Assembly (NCBI GenBank): GCA_002325375.1
Contig: DCRZ01000006.1
Location: 374,016-438,015 of the forward strand
Source: Rhodospirillaceae bacterium UBA1479
GTDB lineage: Bacteria; Pseudomonadota; Alphaproteobacteria; Rhodospirillales; Casp-alpha2
Length of the DNA: 64,000 bases
Direction of reading: 5' to 3'
The notes below the pieces were generated by a model. That model saw only the letters and a list, made by a program, of their open reading frames with translations. It did not search any database and was not told the origin of the DNA. The translations under genes and the position numbers were made by a program. Below, one piece after another: positions 8,939 through 16,738 of this stretch (its first letter is position 1; each line of letters starts with the position of its first letter).

Positions 8939-9058
8939 CCGACCCCTTTGAGGCTTGACCGGGTGACACCGGCTCCGCACCATGTGTGCGGGCCGCCAAT
9001 GTTCGGTGTGCATCCGTAATCCCGCAACACTCTGCTCCATCCCTGCCGGAAGGCCTCC

Positions 9059-9649
9059 ATGCTGACGTTCGCCGCCGCCTGCTTTTTCCTGTTCATCACG
9101 CCGGGGCCCGGCGTGTTGTCGCTGGCCGGAGTTGGCTCGGGCTTCGGCTTCGCCCAGGGGCGGCGCTACATGATCGGGCTGTTCCTGGGCACAAACCTCG
9201 TGGCGCTGGCCGTGGTCACGGGCCTGGCCGCCGCCGTTCTGGCCGTGCCCCATGTGCGCACGGTGCTGCTTTATGCCTCGGCGGCCTATCTTCTGTATCT
9301 GGCGCTGCGCATCGCCTTCGCCGGCTCCAAGATCGCCTTCATCGAACGCCAGTCCGCTCCCGGGATAATCGGCGGCCTCATGCTGCAGGCGATCAACCCC
9401 AAGGCCTATGCGGTGAACACGGCCTTTTTCTCGGGCTTCGCATTCATGCCCGACAATCTGGTCATGGAACTTGCGATCAAGTTCGCGATCATGAACGCGA
9501 TCTGGATCTGCATCCATTTCCTCTGGCTATGGGCTGGGGTGACCCTGCACCGCCTGGACCTGCCGAAACGCACCCAGTTCGCCATTAATGTCGCCATGGC
9601 GCTGTCCATGCTGGCGGTCGTGGCGCTTGCGGTTATCGCGCAGCAGTAG
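9059..9649 (+). CDS. LysE/RhtB-family amino-acid exporter
   Basis: A 196-residue inner-membrane protein with about six hydrophobic segments. The opening FFLFITPGPGVLSLAGVGSGFG is the conserved TPGP loop of LysE/RhtB exporters, followed by GRRYMIGLFLGTNLVALA and later LLQAINPKAYAVNTAFFS, the NPKA motif. These proteins export amino acids or related metabolites by proton antiport. The substrate cannot be read from the sequence. It converges on trkH with a 19-base gap. Confidence 0.88.
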   Translation: MLTFAAACFFLFITPGPGVLSLAGVGSGFGFAQGRRYMIGLFLGTNLVALAVVTGLAAAVLAVPHVRTVLLYASAAYLLYLALRIAFAGSKIAFIERQSAPGIIGGLMLQAINPKAYAVNTAFFSGFAFMPDNLVMELAIKFAIMNAIWICIHFLWLWAGVTLHRLDLPKRTQFAINVAMALSMLAVVALAVIAQQ

Positions 9650-9668
9650 ACGAGGCCCTTTGTATCGT

Positions 9669-11117
9669 TCAGTTCCGCCAGAACGCGCGGGTGAACAGCA
9701 CGATCACCGTGAACAGTTCCAGCCGTCCCAACAGCATGCCGATGGCCATCAGCCATTTCGCGCCGTCGTGCAGGTCGGCGAAGGTCGTCGCCGGGCCGGT
9801 TTCGCCCAGCGCCGGGCCGACATTGGCGATCGCCGTGGCGGCGGACGAGAAGGCGGTCACGAAATCGAGCCCGAGCAGTCCCAGCCCCAGTGCCAGCACC
9901 GTGAAGCAGAGAAACCACACGAAGAAGAACGACAGCACGGAGATGATGACCTCGTCGGAAATCGGCTGCTTGTTGTAATAGGGGATGAACACGCCGTGGG
10001 GATGCAAAAGGTGGCGCAGCTGGGTGCGGCAGGCGGCGTAGAGGATCTGAAAACGGAACACTTTGATGCCGCAGGTTGTTGACCCGGCGCAGCCACCGAT
10101 GAACATGATGAAGAAGAAGATCGGCAGGGCGAAATGCCCCCATAGGGAATAGTCGTCGGTGGCGTAGCCCGTGCCGGTGATGATCGAGATGATGTTGAAG
10201 GTCGCGAGCCTGAGCGCATCCAACGGATGCTTGTCCTGTTCCAGCCACAGCCACACGGCGGTCACCACGACGACGGCGCAGACCGTGGTCAGGAACCATT
10301 GCACCTGGGGGTCGCGGGGCAGGGCCATGAACTGGCCCTGCAGGAAGCGCACGTAAAGAATGAACGGCAGCGCGCCGACGATCATGCCGGCCGAGGCGAT
10401 ATAGTCGATGGCCGCATGGTCGAAGTGGCCCATGGAATCGTCATGGGTCGAAAATCCGCCTGTGGCGATGGTGGTCATGGCATGGGCCACGGCGTCGAAC
10501 CCGCTCATCCCCGCCAGCCAGAACGCCCCCGCCCAGATTATGGTCAGGAACAGATAGATGACGCCGATGGTGCTGGCGATCTGGGCCGCGCGGGGCAGGG
10601 CCTTTTCCGTCGACTGATCCGACGATTCCATGCGGAACAGCTGCATGCCGCCGACCTTGAGCATGGGCAGAATGGCGATCGCCATGACGATGATCCCGAT
10701 GCCGCCGAGCCATTGCAGCAAGGAACGCCACAGCAGAATGCCGGGCGGAAGGCTGTCCAAATCGGTCAGGATGGTCGATCCCGTGGTGGTCAGGCCCGAC
10801 ATGGCCTCGAAAAAGGCGTCGGTGAAGCTGAGGTCCCGTTCCGAAAACATGAAGGGAAAGGACGCGAACACCGTCAGGGCGACCCAGGTCAGCGTCGTCA
10901 TGACGAAGGCCTGGCGCACGCTGAGGTTCCGCACGCCGCCGGTCGTCGCCGTCAGCGCCATGGCGACGCCGAGGAACAGGGTCACCCCGGCGGAGGCGGC
11001 GAACACTTCCCAGTCCGGATTACCGAGCGAGGCATCGACCACGGCCGGCACACACATGACCAGCGCCAGCGTCGCCAGCAGCGTGCCCACGATCATCAGA
11101 ATGGGACGGAAATCCAT
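9669..11117 (-). CDS. trkH: Trk/Ktr potassium uptake system membrane subunit
   Basis: A 482-residue polytopic membrane protein with the four selectivity-filter loops of the TrkH/KtrB superfamily: SGLTTTGST, TTIATGGFS, IITGTGYATDD and AIANVGPALG. Each of the four repeats contributes one glycine to the K+ filter. The cytoplasmic NAD-binding partner TrkA is not in the window. QWLGGIGIIVMAIAILP and CAGSTTCGIKVFRF are also typical. The gene stands alone on the minus strand between the LysE exporter and folE. Confidence 0.94.
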   Translation of the reverse strand: MDFRPILMIVGTLLATLALVMCVPAVVDASLGNPDWEVFAASAGVTLFLGVAMALTATTGGVRNLSVRQAFVMTTLTWVALTVFASFPFMFSERDLSFTDAFFEAMSGLTTTGSTILTDLDSLPPGILLWRSLLQWLGGIGIIVMAIAILPMLKVGGMQLFRMESSDQSTEKALPRAAQIASTIGVIYLFLTIIWAGAFWLAGMSGFDAVAHAMTTIATGGFSTHDDSMGHFDHAAIDYIASAGMIVGALPFILYVRFLQGQFMALPRDPQVQWFLTTVCAVVVVTAVWLWLEQDKHPLDALRLATFNIISIITGTGYATDDYSLWGHFALPIFFFIMFIGGCAGSTTCGIKVFRFQILYAACRTQLRHLLHPHGVFIPYYNKQPISDEVIISVLSFFFVWFLCFTVLALGLGLLGLDFVTAFSSAATAIANVGPALGETGPATTFADLHDGAKWLMAIGMLLGRLELFTVIVLFTRAFWRN

Positions 11118-11219
11118 GCCCTTGCCTCGTCTTATCCCCGTTGCGACGAGGTTTAGAGCATTTTGGACAAAGAAGGAACCAATCGACGGTGCCGGGGCCG
11201 GACCGGCCCCTTGCGAAGG

Positions 11220-11834
11220 CTAGTGGCCGATCATGGCCAGGAACTCGCGGCGCGTGGTCGGATCGTCGCGGAACGCCCCCAGCATGCGCGATGTCACCAT
11301 GGTCACGCCCGGCTTAGAGACGCCGCGCGTGGTCATGCATTGGTGCGCCGCCTCGATGACGACGGCAACGCCCTTGGGCTCCAGCACGTCGTTGATGGCG
11401 TTGGCCACCTGGGCGGTCATCTTCTCCTGAATCTGCAGGCGTTTGGCATAGGCGTCGATGACCCGGGCCAGCTTGGAAATGCCGACGACCCGACGGTGCG
11501 GCAGATAGGCGACATGGGCGACGCCGATGATCGGCACCATGTGATGCTCGCAATGGCTTTCCAGGCGGATGTCCTTGAGGACCACGATCTCGTCGTAACC
11601 GTCCGTTTCCTCGAAGGTGCGCTGCAGGATTTCCATCGGATCCGCGTCGTAACCGGCGAAGAATTCCTCATAGGCGCTGGCGACCCGCTTGGGGGTGTCG
11701 ACCAGGCCCTCGCGGGTGGGATCATCGCCGGCCCAGCGGATCAGCGTGCGCACGGCCTGTTCGGCCTCGGCGCGGGTCGGTTTCGCCTTGGCGGCGGCGA
11801 TATTGGCGACACTCAGATGTTTCTTGGCGGTCAC
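11220..11834 (-). CDS. folE: GTP cyclohydrolase I
   Basis: A 204-residue enzyme that converts GTP to 7,8-dihydroneopterin triphosphate, the first step of folate synthesis. Zinc ligands are visible in ESHCEHHMVPIIG (Cys and His) and AAHQCMTTRGV (Cys). EGLVDTPKRVASAYEEFFAGY and GISKLARVIDAYAKRLQIQE are also standard. Start choice: no ATG fits, so a GTG at 11834 (MTAKKHLSV) is taken; the open frame continues upstream to 12110 only through apaG in another frame. It lies 36 bases downstream of apaG. Confidence 0.94.
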   Translation of the reverse strand: MTAKKHLSVANIAAAKAKPTRAEAEQAVRTLIRWAGDDPTREGLVDTPKRVASAYEEFFAGYDADPMEILQRTFEETDGYDEIVVLKDIRLESHCEHHMVPIIGVAHVAYLPHRRVVGISKLARVIDAYAKRLQIQEKMTAQVANAINDVLEPKGVAVVIEAAHQCMTTRGVSKPGVTMVTSRMLGAFRDDPTTRREFLAMIGH

Positions 11835-11869
11835 GGTCGGGGTTCCCGGTCCTGTTGGTTTTTTGGGGC

Positions 11870-12280
11870 TCAGTTCAGATGGACGCGTTCGTGTGGACTG
11901 TCGAGCGAGAAGGCCGGCACGGCGGCGTCGAAGAAGTCGCCGGCCTGGGTTTCCATTTCGTAGGATCCCATCATCATGCCCGACGGCGTCGCCAAAGGCG
12001 TGCCGCTGGTGTATTCGAAGGCCTCGCCCGGGTTCAGGACCGGCTGTTCGCCGACCACGCCCTCGCCGCGGACTTCGTGGGAAGTGCCGAGCGCATCGGT
12101 GATCCGCCAATAGCGGGTGCGCAGCTGCACCGTCTCCGTCCCCTGGTTCTCGATCCGTACCGTATAGGCCCAGACATAGCGGCCGTCCTCGGGCGCGGAT
12201 TGGTCGGGAAGGTACTGGGGGATCACGCTGACATGGATGTCGCGGGTCGTTTCTGAGTAGCTATGTGTCTTGGTGTTCAT
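11870..12280 (-). CDS. apaG: ApaG-domain protein
   Basis: A 136-residue single-domain protein starting MNTKTHSYSETTRDIHVSV. It shows the ApaG core VWAYTVRIENQGTETVQLRTRYWRITDA, then GEGVVGEQPVLNPGEAFEYTSGTPL and SGMMMGSYEM. ApaG is a fibronectin-III-like domain of uncertain role, often beside diadenosine-tetraphosphate or metabolic genes. The longer frame to 12418 lacks family similarity. It is followed closely by folE, so the two may share a transcript. Confidence 0.92.
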   Translation of the reverse strand: MNTKTHSYSETTRDIHVSVIPQYLPDQSAPEDGRYVWAYTVRIENQGTETVQLRTRYWRITDALGTSHEVRGEGVVGEQPVLNPGEAFEYTSGTPLATPSGMMMGSYEMETQAGDFFDAAVPAFSLDSPHERVHLN

Positions 12281-12548
12281 GGTCTGTCGCTGTTTCTGCC
12301 ACGGCGGTGCGCCGAGAAAGGCCAGTTTAGCCTCGGATATGGGGGGGTTGTCCACTAACGCCAAGGGTTTGTTGTCCGTGACGTCCATCTGTTCGGCCAG
12401 AGGCCCGCGCAATGGCAAATATCGGCCGGATTCCCGGAATCTTCTTGAATCCCCCTCTGGGAAGGCTAGGCTTTAACCATAAAACGGACTTCGAAGGCCG
12501 ACTGAACGGCCCCTTCCTGCGACAAAAAAACGCACTTGGGAGGTAACG

Positions 12549-14573
12549 ATGACCAAATCCGACAACCGGCCCCGCGTGGCAGCCCTGGTCGGCCCCTACT
12601 TAAGCGGCAAGACATCCCTGCTCGAAGAAATCCTGCGTCAATGCGAAGCCATTGACCGCAAGGGTTCCGTCAAGGACGGCAACATGGTCGGCGACGGCTC
12701 ACCCGAAGCCCGCGCCCGCCAGATGTCCACGGAAATGAATATCGTGAGCGCCCCCTACCTGGGCGATCCCTGGACCTTCATCGACTGTCCCGGGTCCATC
12801 GACATGCTGCAGGACGCCCATAACGCCCTGATGGTCGCCGATGCCGCCGTGGTGGTCTGTGAGCCGGGGCAGGCGCGGGCCCTGACGGCGGCGCCGATCC
12901 TAAAATTCCTGGATCAGCACCAGATTCCCCACCTCATCTTCATCAACAAGATGGATACGGCCGAAGCCAGTGTCGCCGAGACCTTGGATGCCCTGCAGGG
13001 CCTATCCGACAGCCCCTTGGTGCTGCGGGAAATTCCGCTCCGTGACGGTGACGACGTGACCGGCCATGTCGACCTGGTGTCGGAACGCGCCTTTCGTTGG
13101 CAGGAAGGCAAGCCGTCGGAATTGATGGAATTGCCCGATAGCATCCGCGACCGCGAGACGGCGGCGCGCACGGAGCTGCTGGAAAGCCTCGCCGATTTCG
13201 ATGACGCGTTGCTGGAAAAGCTGCTGGAAGACGTGGTGCCGCAGGCGGGCGAGGTGTTCGAACATCTGACCAAGGTGTTGCAGGACGGCAAGGCCGTGCC
13301 CGTGTTCTTCGGTTCGGCCGAACATGGCAACGGCGTCCGCCGTCTGCTCAAGGCCCTGCGCCACGAAGCGCCGGGCCCGGAGACCACGGCCCAGCGCCTG
13401 GGTGAGCCGGTGTCGGGCGAAGCGGCGGCGCGGGTGTTCAAGACCGTCCATGCAGGCCATGCGGGCAAGCTCAGCTTTGCCCGGGTGTGGTCGGGCGACA
13501 TCGCCGACGGCATGGCGACGCCCCAAGGCCGGGTGTCCGGCCTGTCCAAGGCTTTCGGCCAGAAGACGGAAAAGGCCGCCACAGCAGGGGGCGGTGAGGT
13601 CGTCGCCCTCGGCCGCATGGACGCGGTCAAGACCGGCGATCTGGTCTCGGCCTCCGGCAAGGTCAAGGGCATGGCCTGGCCGCCGCCCCTGACGCCGCTG
13701 TTTTCCATGGCCGTGCACGCGGCCAACCGTGGTGACGAGGTCAAGATGTCTGGCGCGCTCGCCAAGATCATGGAAGAAGACCCCTCGATCTCCCACGAAC
13801 ACAACCCGGACACGGGGGAAATGCTGCTGTGGGGGCAGGGCGAAATGCACCTGTTGATCACTCTCGACCGGATGAAGGGCAAGTTCCACATCGACGTCGA
13901 CAGCGAACGGCCTCAGGTCCCCTACAAGGAAACCATCCGCAAGCCGACCAGCCAGCACGCGCGCCACAAGAAACAATCGGGCGGGCACGGTGAATTCGGC
14001 GATGTGCACCTGGATATCAGGCCGCTGGCCCGGGGCGAGGGGTTCACCTTCGGCGATACGATCACCGGCGGGGTGGTGCCCAAGCAGTACATTCCGGCGG
14101 TCGAGGCCGGGGTGCGCGAATATCTCGTCCGCGGCCCCTTGGGCTTTCCCGTGGTCGACCTGTCCGTGACCCTGACGGACGGCCAGTACCATAACGTCGA
14201 TTCCTCCGACATGGCGTTCCGCAAGGCGGCCCAGCAGGCCATGCGCGAAGGCATGCCCAACTGTCAGCCGGTGCTGCTGGAGCCGATCTGCAAGGTGGTC
14301 ATCTCCATGCCGTCGGAATTCACGTCCCGCATGCAGCGTCTGGTGTCCGGGCGGCGGGGACAGATCATGGGCTTCGACGCCAAGCCCGGTTGGGCCGGCT
14401 GGGACGAGGTCCTGGTCCAACTGCCGCAATCGGAAATGCACGACCTGGTGATCGAACTGCGCTCCATGACCATGGGGGTCGGCACCTTCGAATGGGAATT
14501 CGACCACCTGCAGGAACTGATGGGCAAGGAGGCGGACCAGGTGGTGGCGCTGCGGGCCCAGGCGGCGCAATAG
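12549..14573 (+). CDS. elongation factor G-like GTPase (EF-G paralogue)
   Basis: A 674-residue protein with EF-G domain order: GTPase (1-265), beta-barrel domain II, and domains III-V ending GVGTFEWEFDHLQEL. G1 is GPYLSGKT (residues 15-22), G4 is NKMD (133-136) and G5 is FGSA. G3 reads DCPGS (79-83) where translational EF-G has DTPGH; the catalytic His is Ser. The switch I segment is also unlike EF-G. This fits the EF-G-like family common in alphaproteobacteria rather than the ribosomal translocase, whose gene normally sits beside rpsG and tufA. A GGGAGG ribosome site precedes the ATG. Role unknown, probably ribosome-associated. Confidence 0.88.
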   Translation: MTKSDNRPRVAALVGPYLSGKTSLLEEILRQCEAIDRKGSVKDGNMVGDGSPEARARQMSTEMNIVSAPYLGDPWTFIDCPGSIDMLQDAHNALMVADAAVVVCEPGQARALTAAPILKFLDQHQIPHLIFINKMDTAEASVAETLDALQGLSDSPLVLREIPLRDGDDVTGHVDLVSERAFRWQEGKPSELMELPDSIRDRETAARTELLESLADFDDALLEKLLEDVVPQAGEVFEHLTKVLQDGKAVPVFFGSAEHGNGVRRLLKALRHEAPGPETTAQRLGEPVSGEAAARVFKTVHAGHAGKLSFARVWSGDIADGMATPQGRVSGLSKAFGQKTEKAATAGGGEVVALGRMDAVKTGDLVSASGKVKGMAWPPPLTPLFSMAVHAANRGDEVKMSGALAKIMEEDPSISHEHNPDTGEMLLWGQGEMHLLITLDRMKGKFHIDVDSERPQVPYKETIRKPTSQHARHKKQSGGHGEFGDVHLDIRPLARGEGFTFGDTITGGVVPKQYIPAVEAGVREYLVRGPLGFPVVDLSVTLTDGQYHNVDSSDMAFRKAAQQAMREGMPNCQPVLLEPICKVVISMPSEFTSRMQRLVSGRRGQIMGFDAKPGWAGWDEVLVQLPQSEMHDLVIELRSMTMGVGTFEWEFDHLQELMGKEADQVVALRAQAAQ

Positions 14574-14669
14574 CGCCGCCAACCATTTGACCCGGCGCAA
14601 TAGCGCCGCCAACCATTTGACCCGGCGCAACAGCGCCGTGGGCATTGTGACCGGCGCAACAGTACTGCC
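14564..14669. repeat. 30-bp tandem repeat, about 3.5 copies
   Basis: Copies start at 14564, 14594, 14624 and 14653. The first two are identical 30-mers beginning GGCGCAATAGCGCC; the third is 29 bp with changes and the fourth is partial. Each begins with a small palindrome (GGCGC-AATA-GCGCC) that can form a hairpin. Copy one contains the CAA TAG end of the EF-G-like gene, so the stop codon region itself has been duplicated; in copy three TAG has become CAG. The array ends 18 bp before the target duplication of the IS element. Confidence 0.85.
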
Positions 14670-14686
14670 AGCCAAACCGGGGGGGC

Positions 14687-14694
14687 ATAAAAAA
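14687..14694. repeat. left target-site duplication of the IS element
   Basis: ATAAAAAA directly precedes the left inverted repeat and is repeated exactly after the right one at 16703-16710. Eight bases is the usual duplication length for the IS1595 family. Confidence 0.9.
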
Positions 14695-14719
14695 GGCGTT
14701 ATTATACTTGGCGTACCCA
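14695..14719 (+). repeat. left terminal inverted repeat of the IS
   Basis: Begins GGCGTTATTATACTTG and ends GCGTACCCA; matches the reverse complement of the right end except at two positions. Confidence 0.9.
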
Positions 14720-14756
14720 CCTCCCATCTTTTGCGGGGGCTGGGTAAATGAGTGAT

Positions 14757-15572
14757 TCAAAGAAGCGGTGCGAAGTCGGCCCCGACCCCCTCCACAACTT
14801 CAATAACGCGCTCAAGCGATGGCACGACGAGCAGTGGGCCAGGTTGACCCCTGAAGACTACATCAAAGGCAACGCGGTAATTCAGGTCCACTATGTCTTC
14901 TGGCGGGGTGGCGAGGCATCGTGCGATCACTGCGCCGTCGTCTATCTCCATCATAGAAATCTCGGCGTTGAACTTGACCTCCTTCCCGTCGACCACCTCA
15001 TGGGAGAACCGCCCTTTGTTCAAGATGGAAACGCTCGGCAAGAGAAGTTGGTGCTTGTCGATATTGTTGAAGTCATGAAGGAACATGAGGGGGTTCTTGT
15101 TCCAGCCCCGAGCGTCGTTGAAGGGCTGTATCCCCTCCAGCATTGCGAGAGCCTCTTTCCCTACCAAATTCTCGATCTTGAACTTTCGACCATTGAAGGT
15201 AGTGGCGTCCTTGATGATCGGGAAATTGACGCTGGATTTGTTTTTGATGTTACCGCCGGGATTGCGCTTGACGGCGAGAGCCCAATAGAGGTGGTCAAGA
15301 GCCGTCCTTGTGTTGTGAAAGCAGTCGCCGATGACAGTGGACCACTCGATAAGTGGCGCGGGGTGGCTGATATGAAGCCGGAATACAAACTCCCCCTTCT
15401 CTCGATCTACTTCTTTGGAGACGGAATACGCTTCTCCGTCTCCAACGTAAGGAGCAATAGCCACCTTAAGGGCATCAAGGTGTTCCTTTGCCCTCGCGAT
15501 CTTGGCATGAAACCCTTGTGGGAGATCAGCGATCCTACGGCCCCTTTGTCGGATGTGCCTTAGATGCAGCAA
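14757..15572 (-). CDS. IS passenger protein of unknown function with an R-x4-H motif
   Basis: A 271-residue soluble protein. No ATG is available near the N-terminus; a TTG at 15572 follows a purine-rich stretch (GGAACGGA), and the start overlaps the 57-residue gene by 38 bases, so coupled translation is likely. A core FHNTRTALDHLYWALA (residues 85-100) and a later DFNNIDKHQLLLP (168-179) resemble a widespread family of uncharacterised bacterial proteins with the pattern LRSALDHL ... N-x-DKH. RTALDH (89-94) fits the R-x4-H pattern of HEPN ribonuclease-like domains. It lies inside the IS, downstream of the transposase. No function is proven; a toxin-like or defence role is an inference. Confidence 0.7.
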   Translation of the reverse strand: MLHLRHIRQRGRRIADLPQGFHAKIARAKEHLDALKVAIAPYVGDGEAYSVSKEVDREKGEFVFRLHISHPAPLIEWSTVIGDCFHNTRTALDHLYWALAVKRNPGGNIKNKSSVNFPIIKDATTFNGRKFKIENLVGKEALAMLEGIQPFNDARGWNKNPLMFLHDFNNIDKHQLLLPSVSILNKGRFSHEVVDGKEVKFNAEISMMEIDDGAVIARCLATPPEDIVDLNYRVAFDVVFRGQPGPLLVVPSLERVIEVVEGVGADFAPLL

Positions 15573-15708
15573 TCCGTTCCATCACTGCATCGAATTGCTT
15601 CTCAGCCTCGGTGGGGCTTAGTTCGCCAGCGTCGATTAGTTCCTGAACGGTTTTCAGGAACTTTTCCGACTGCTCCACTTGATCTTTTTTCGGCTTCTTT
15701 TCTGCCAT
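15535..15708 (-). CDS. 57-residue small protein encoded in the IS
   Basis: A short gene between the transposase and the 271-residue passenger. Its ATG at 15708 overlaps the transposase TGA (ATGA) and it ends with TAG at 15535. The product starts MAEKKPKKDQVEQSEKFL and continues TVQELIDAGELSPTEAEKQF, a charged, helical protein with no membrane segment or cysteine. Comparable small Lys/Glu-rich proteins accompany other IS1595-type transposases in alphaproteobacteria as I recall them, so it is probably an accessory protein of the element; an antitoxin for the next gene is another possibility. Confidence 0.7.
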   Translation of the reverse strand: MAEKKPKKDQVEQSEKFLKTVQELIDAGELSPTEAEKQFDAVMERIAASKAHPTKGP

Positions 15709-16634
15709 CAGACACCAACCGTTTCATAGGTCAGGCGCTTGCCGGTCACGCTACGCAGCAAGTTCTCTGCCCGCTCCCTGTCGCTGATTTCCAGCGCAGC
15801 GCGGTTATTGTAGCGGAAATCAAATTCCGCCAGATAGCGGTGAAGGTGGCGCTTGGCGCAGTGCTGATAGACGCCCTTCATCCCGCGTTTGAAGATGGAG
15901 AAGAATCCTTCAATGGTGTTGGTGTAAATGTCGCCGCGCCCGTATTCGCCCCGGTTGTGATGCACGATACCGTGCTCCGCGAAGTGCTTGCCAACCTGGG
16001 TGTAGTAGGAAGCTTCGTCGGTCATAAGGCGGGCTTCTCGGTCAAGGTTCTCAACGACAATCGGTCCAAGGGTGCTGGCCTTGAGGTCGTCAACAACCAT
16101 GCTCCGCGCCTTCCCGGTGGTGCGGTCGATCAGGGACAGAACCTTGTACTTGTGGTGATAGCCCCGGCCCTTCTTCTCGCCATACGGCTTGATGGAACGG
16201 TCATGGCCGATGAAGGTTTCATCGACCTCAACAGCACCACCATTGCCACCAAACGGGGTCAGATCGTCGGAACGCATCGCCTCGCGGATACGGTGGCCCA
16301 TGAACCATGCGGTTTTCAGGGTGACGCCCAAGGTACGGTGAAGCTGGTTCGCGCTGATGCCCTTCTTGCTGGCCGCGATCAGATAGATCGCTTGCATCCA
16401 GATATGCATCTTCACGTGGCTACCTTCAAAGATGGTGCCGATCTTCACGGTGAAGGGCTTGCGGCAGGAGTAGCACTTGTACACCCCAATGCGGGTGCTC
16501 TTGCCGTTCAGCTTGCCGGTGCGCTCGGTTTCCCCGCAGTGCGGGCACGAGCGGCCCTTGGCCCAAACGCGGGCCTCAACAAACTCGTAAGCGGCTTCTT
16601 CGTTGTGGAATTGCGGTTCGTTGAAAACAGACAT
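15708..16634 (-). CDS. IS1595-family (ISXO2-like) transposase
   Basis: A 308-residue protein. An N-terminal zinc ribbon has Cys pairs at 30/33 (CPHC) and 54/57 (CYSC), followed by a helix-turn-helix-like region (GISANQLHRTLGVTLKTAWFMGHRIR). The ISXO2-like catalytic domain shows VEVDETFIG (Asp138), LMTDEASYY (Asp206) and YTNTIEGFFSIFKRGMKG (239-254) as the third acidic region, then a typical FRYNNR near the end. It cuts and joins the element ends at the inverted repeats. No frameshift or premature stop is present. An AAGGGA ribosome site precedes the ATG. Confidence 0.95.
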   Translation of the reverse strand: MSVFNEPQFHNEEAAYEFVEARVWAKGRSCPHCGETERTGKLNGKSTRIGVYKCYSCRKPFTVKIGTIFEGSHVKMHIWMQAIYLIAASKKGISANQLHRTLGVTLKTAWFMGHRIREAMRSDDLTPFGGNGGAVEVDETFIGHDRSIKPYGEKKGRGYHHKYKVLSLIDRTTGKARSMVVDDLKASTLGPIVVENLDREARLMTDEASYYTQVGKHFAEHGIVHHNRGEYGRGDIYTNTIEGFFSIFKRGMKGVYQHCAKRHLHRYLAEFDFRYNNRAALEISDRERAENLLRSVTGKRLTYETVGV

Positions 16635-16660
16635 ATCACTGATCCCTTTCGCGTACCCAC

Positions 16661-16689
16661 AAGGTACGTCACGGGATTGGGTACGTCAA
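16661..16689 (-). promoter_or_regulatory. predicted transposase promoter overlapping the right inverted repeat
   Basis: Reading the minus strand, TTGACG (16684-16689) is followed after 17 bases by TACCTT (16661-16666). The -35 lies inside the right inverted repeat. The repeated word GGTACGTCA occurs at 16663 and 16680, with a GCGTACCCA inverted copy at 16651; these may be transposase-binding sites giving self-regulation. Confidence 0.55.
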
Positions 16690-16702
16690 GTATAATATCG
16701 CC
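16678..16702 (-). repeat. right terminal inverted repeat of the IS
   Basis: On the minus strand begins GGCGATATTATACTTG and ends GACGTACCCA; 23 of 25 positions match the left end. Confidence 0.9.
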
Positions 16703-16710
16703 ATAAAAAA
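16703..16710. repeat. right target-site duplication of the IS element
   Basis: ATAAAAAA, identical to 14687-14694. On the minus strand this is the T-run of the terminator at 16713-16738. Confidence 0.9.
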
Positions 16711-16738
16711 ACCGCCGGTCCCTGGGAAGGGACCGGCG
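16704..16738 (-). terminator. strong Rho-independent terminator on the minus strand
   Basis: A perfect ten-pair stem (16713-16722 with 16729-16738, loop of six) is followed on the minus strand by seven T. The LysR gene upstream already has its own terminator at 17013-17058, so this one must end another minus-strand transcript starting between them. Confidence 0.85.

Larger units (their letters stand above)
14695..16702 (-). mobile_element. IS1595-family insertion sequence with two passenger genes (2,008 bp)
   Basis: The element is bounded by inverted repeats of 25 bp at 14695-14719 and 16678-16702 matching at 23 of 25 positions (GGCG..ATTATACTTG.CGTACCCA). It is flanked by a perfect 8-bp duplication, so both ends are defined. 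It encodes, on the minus strand and in overlapping order, an IS1595/ISXO2-type transposase, a 57-residue protein and a 271-residue protein. It is plainly less GC-rich than the host sequence, a sign of transfer. All reading frames look intact and the repeats are nearly identical, so it may be recent or active. Confidence 0.93.

Noticed and set aside
14564..14669. Repeat array considered as a CRISPR
   Set aside because: Units are contiguous with no spacers, and no cas genes are present.
14748..15563. 271-residue plus-strand ORF in the IS
   Set aside because: It is the near-exact antisense of the minus-strand passenger gene; the minus-strand frame has the LDHL and DKH family motifs and fits the operon order.
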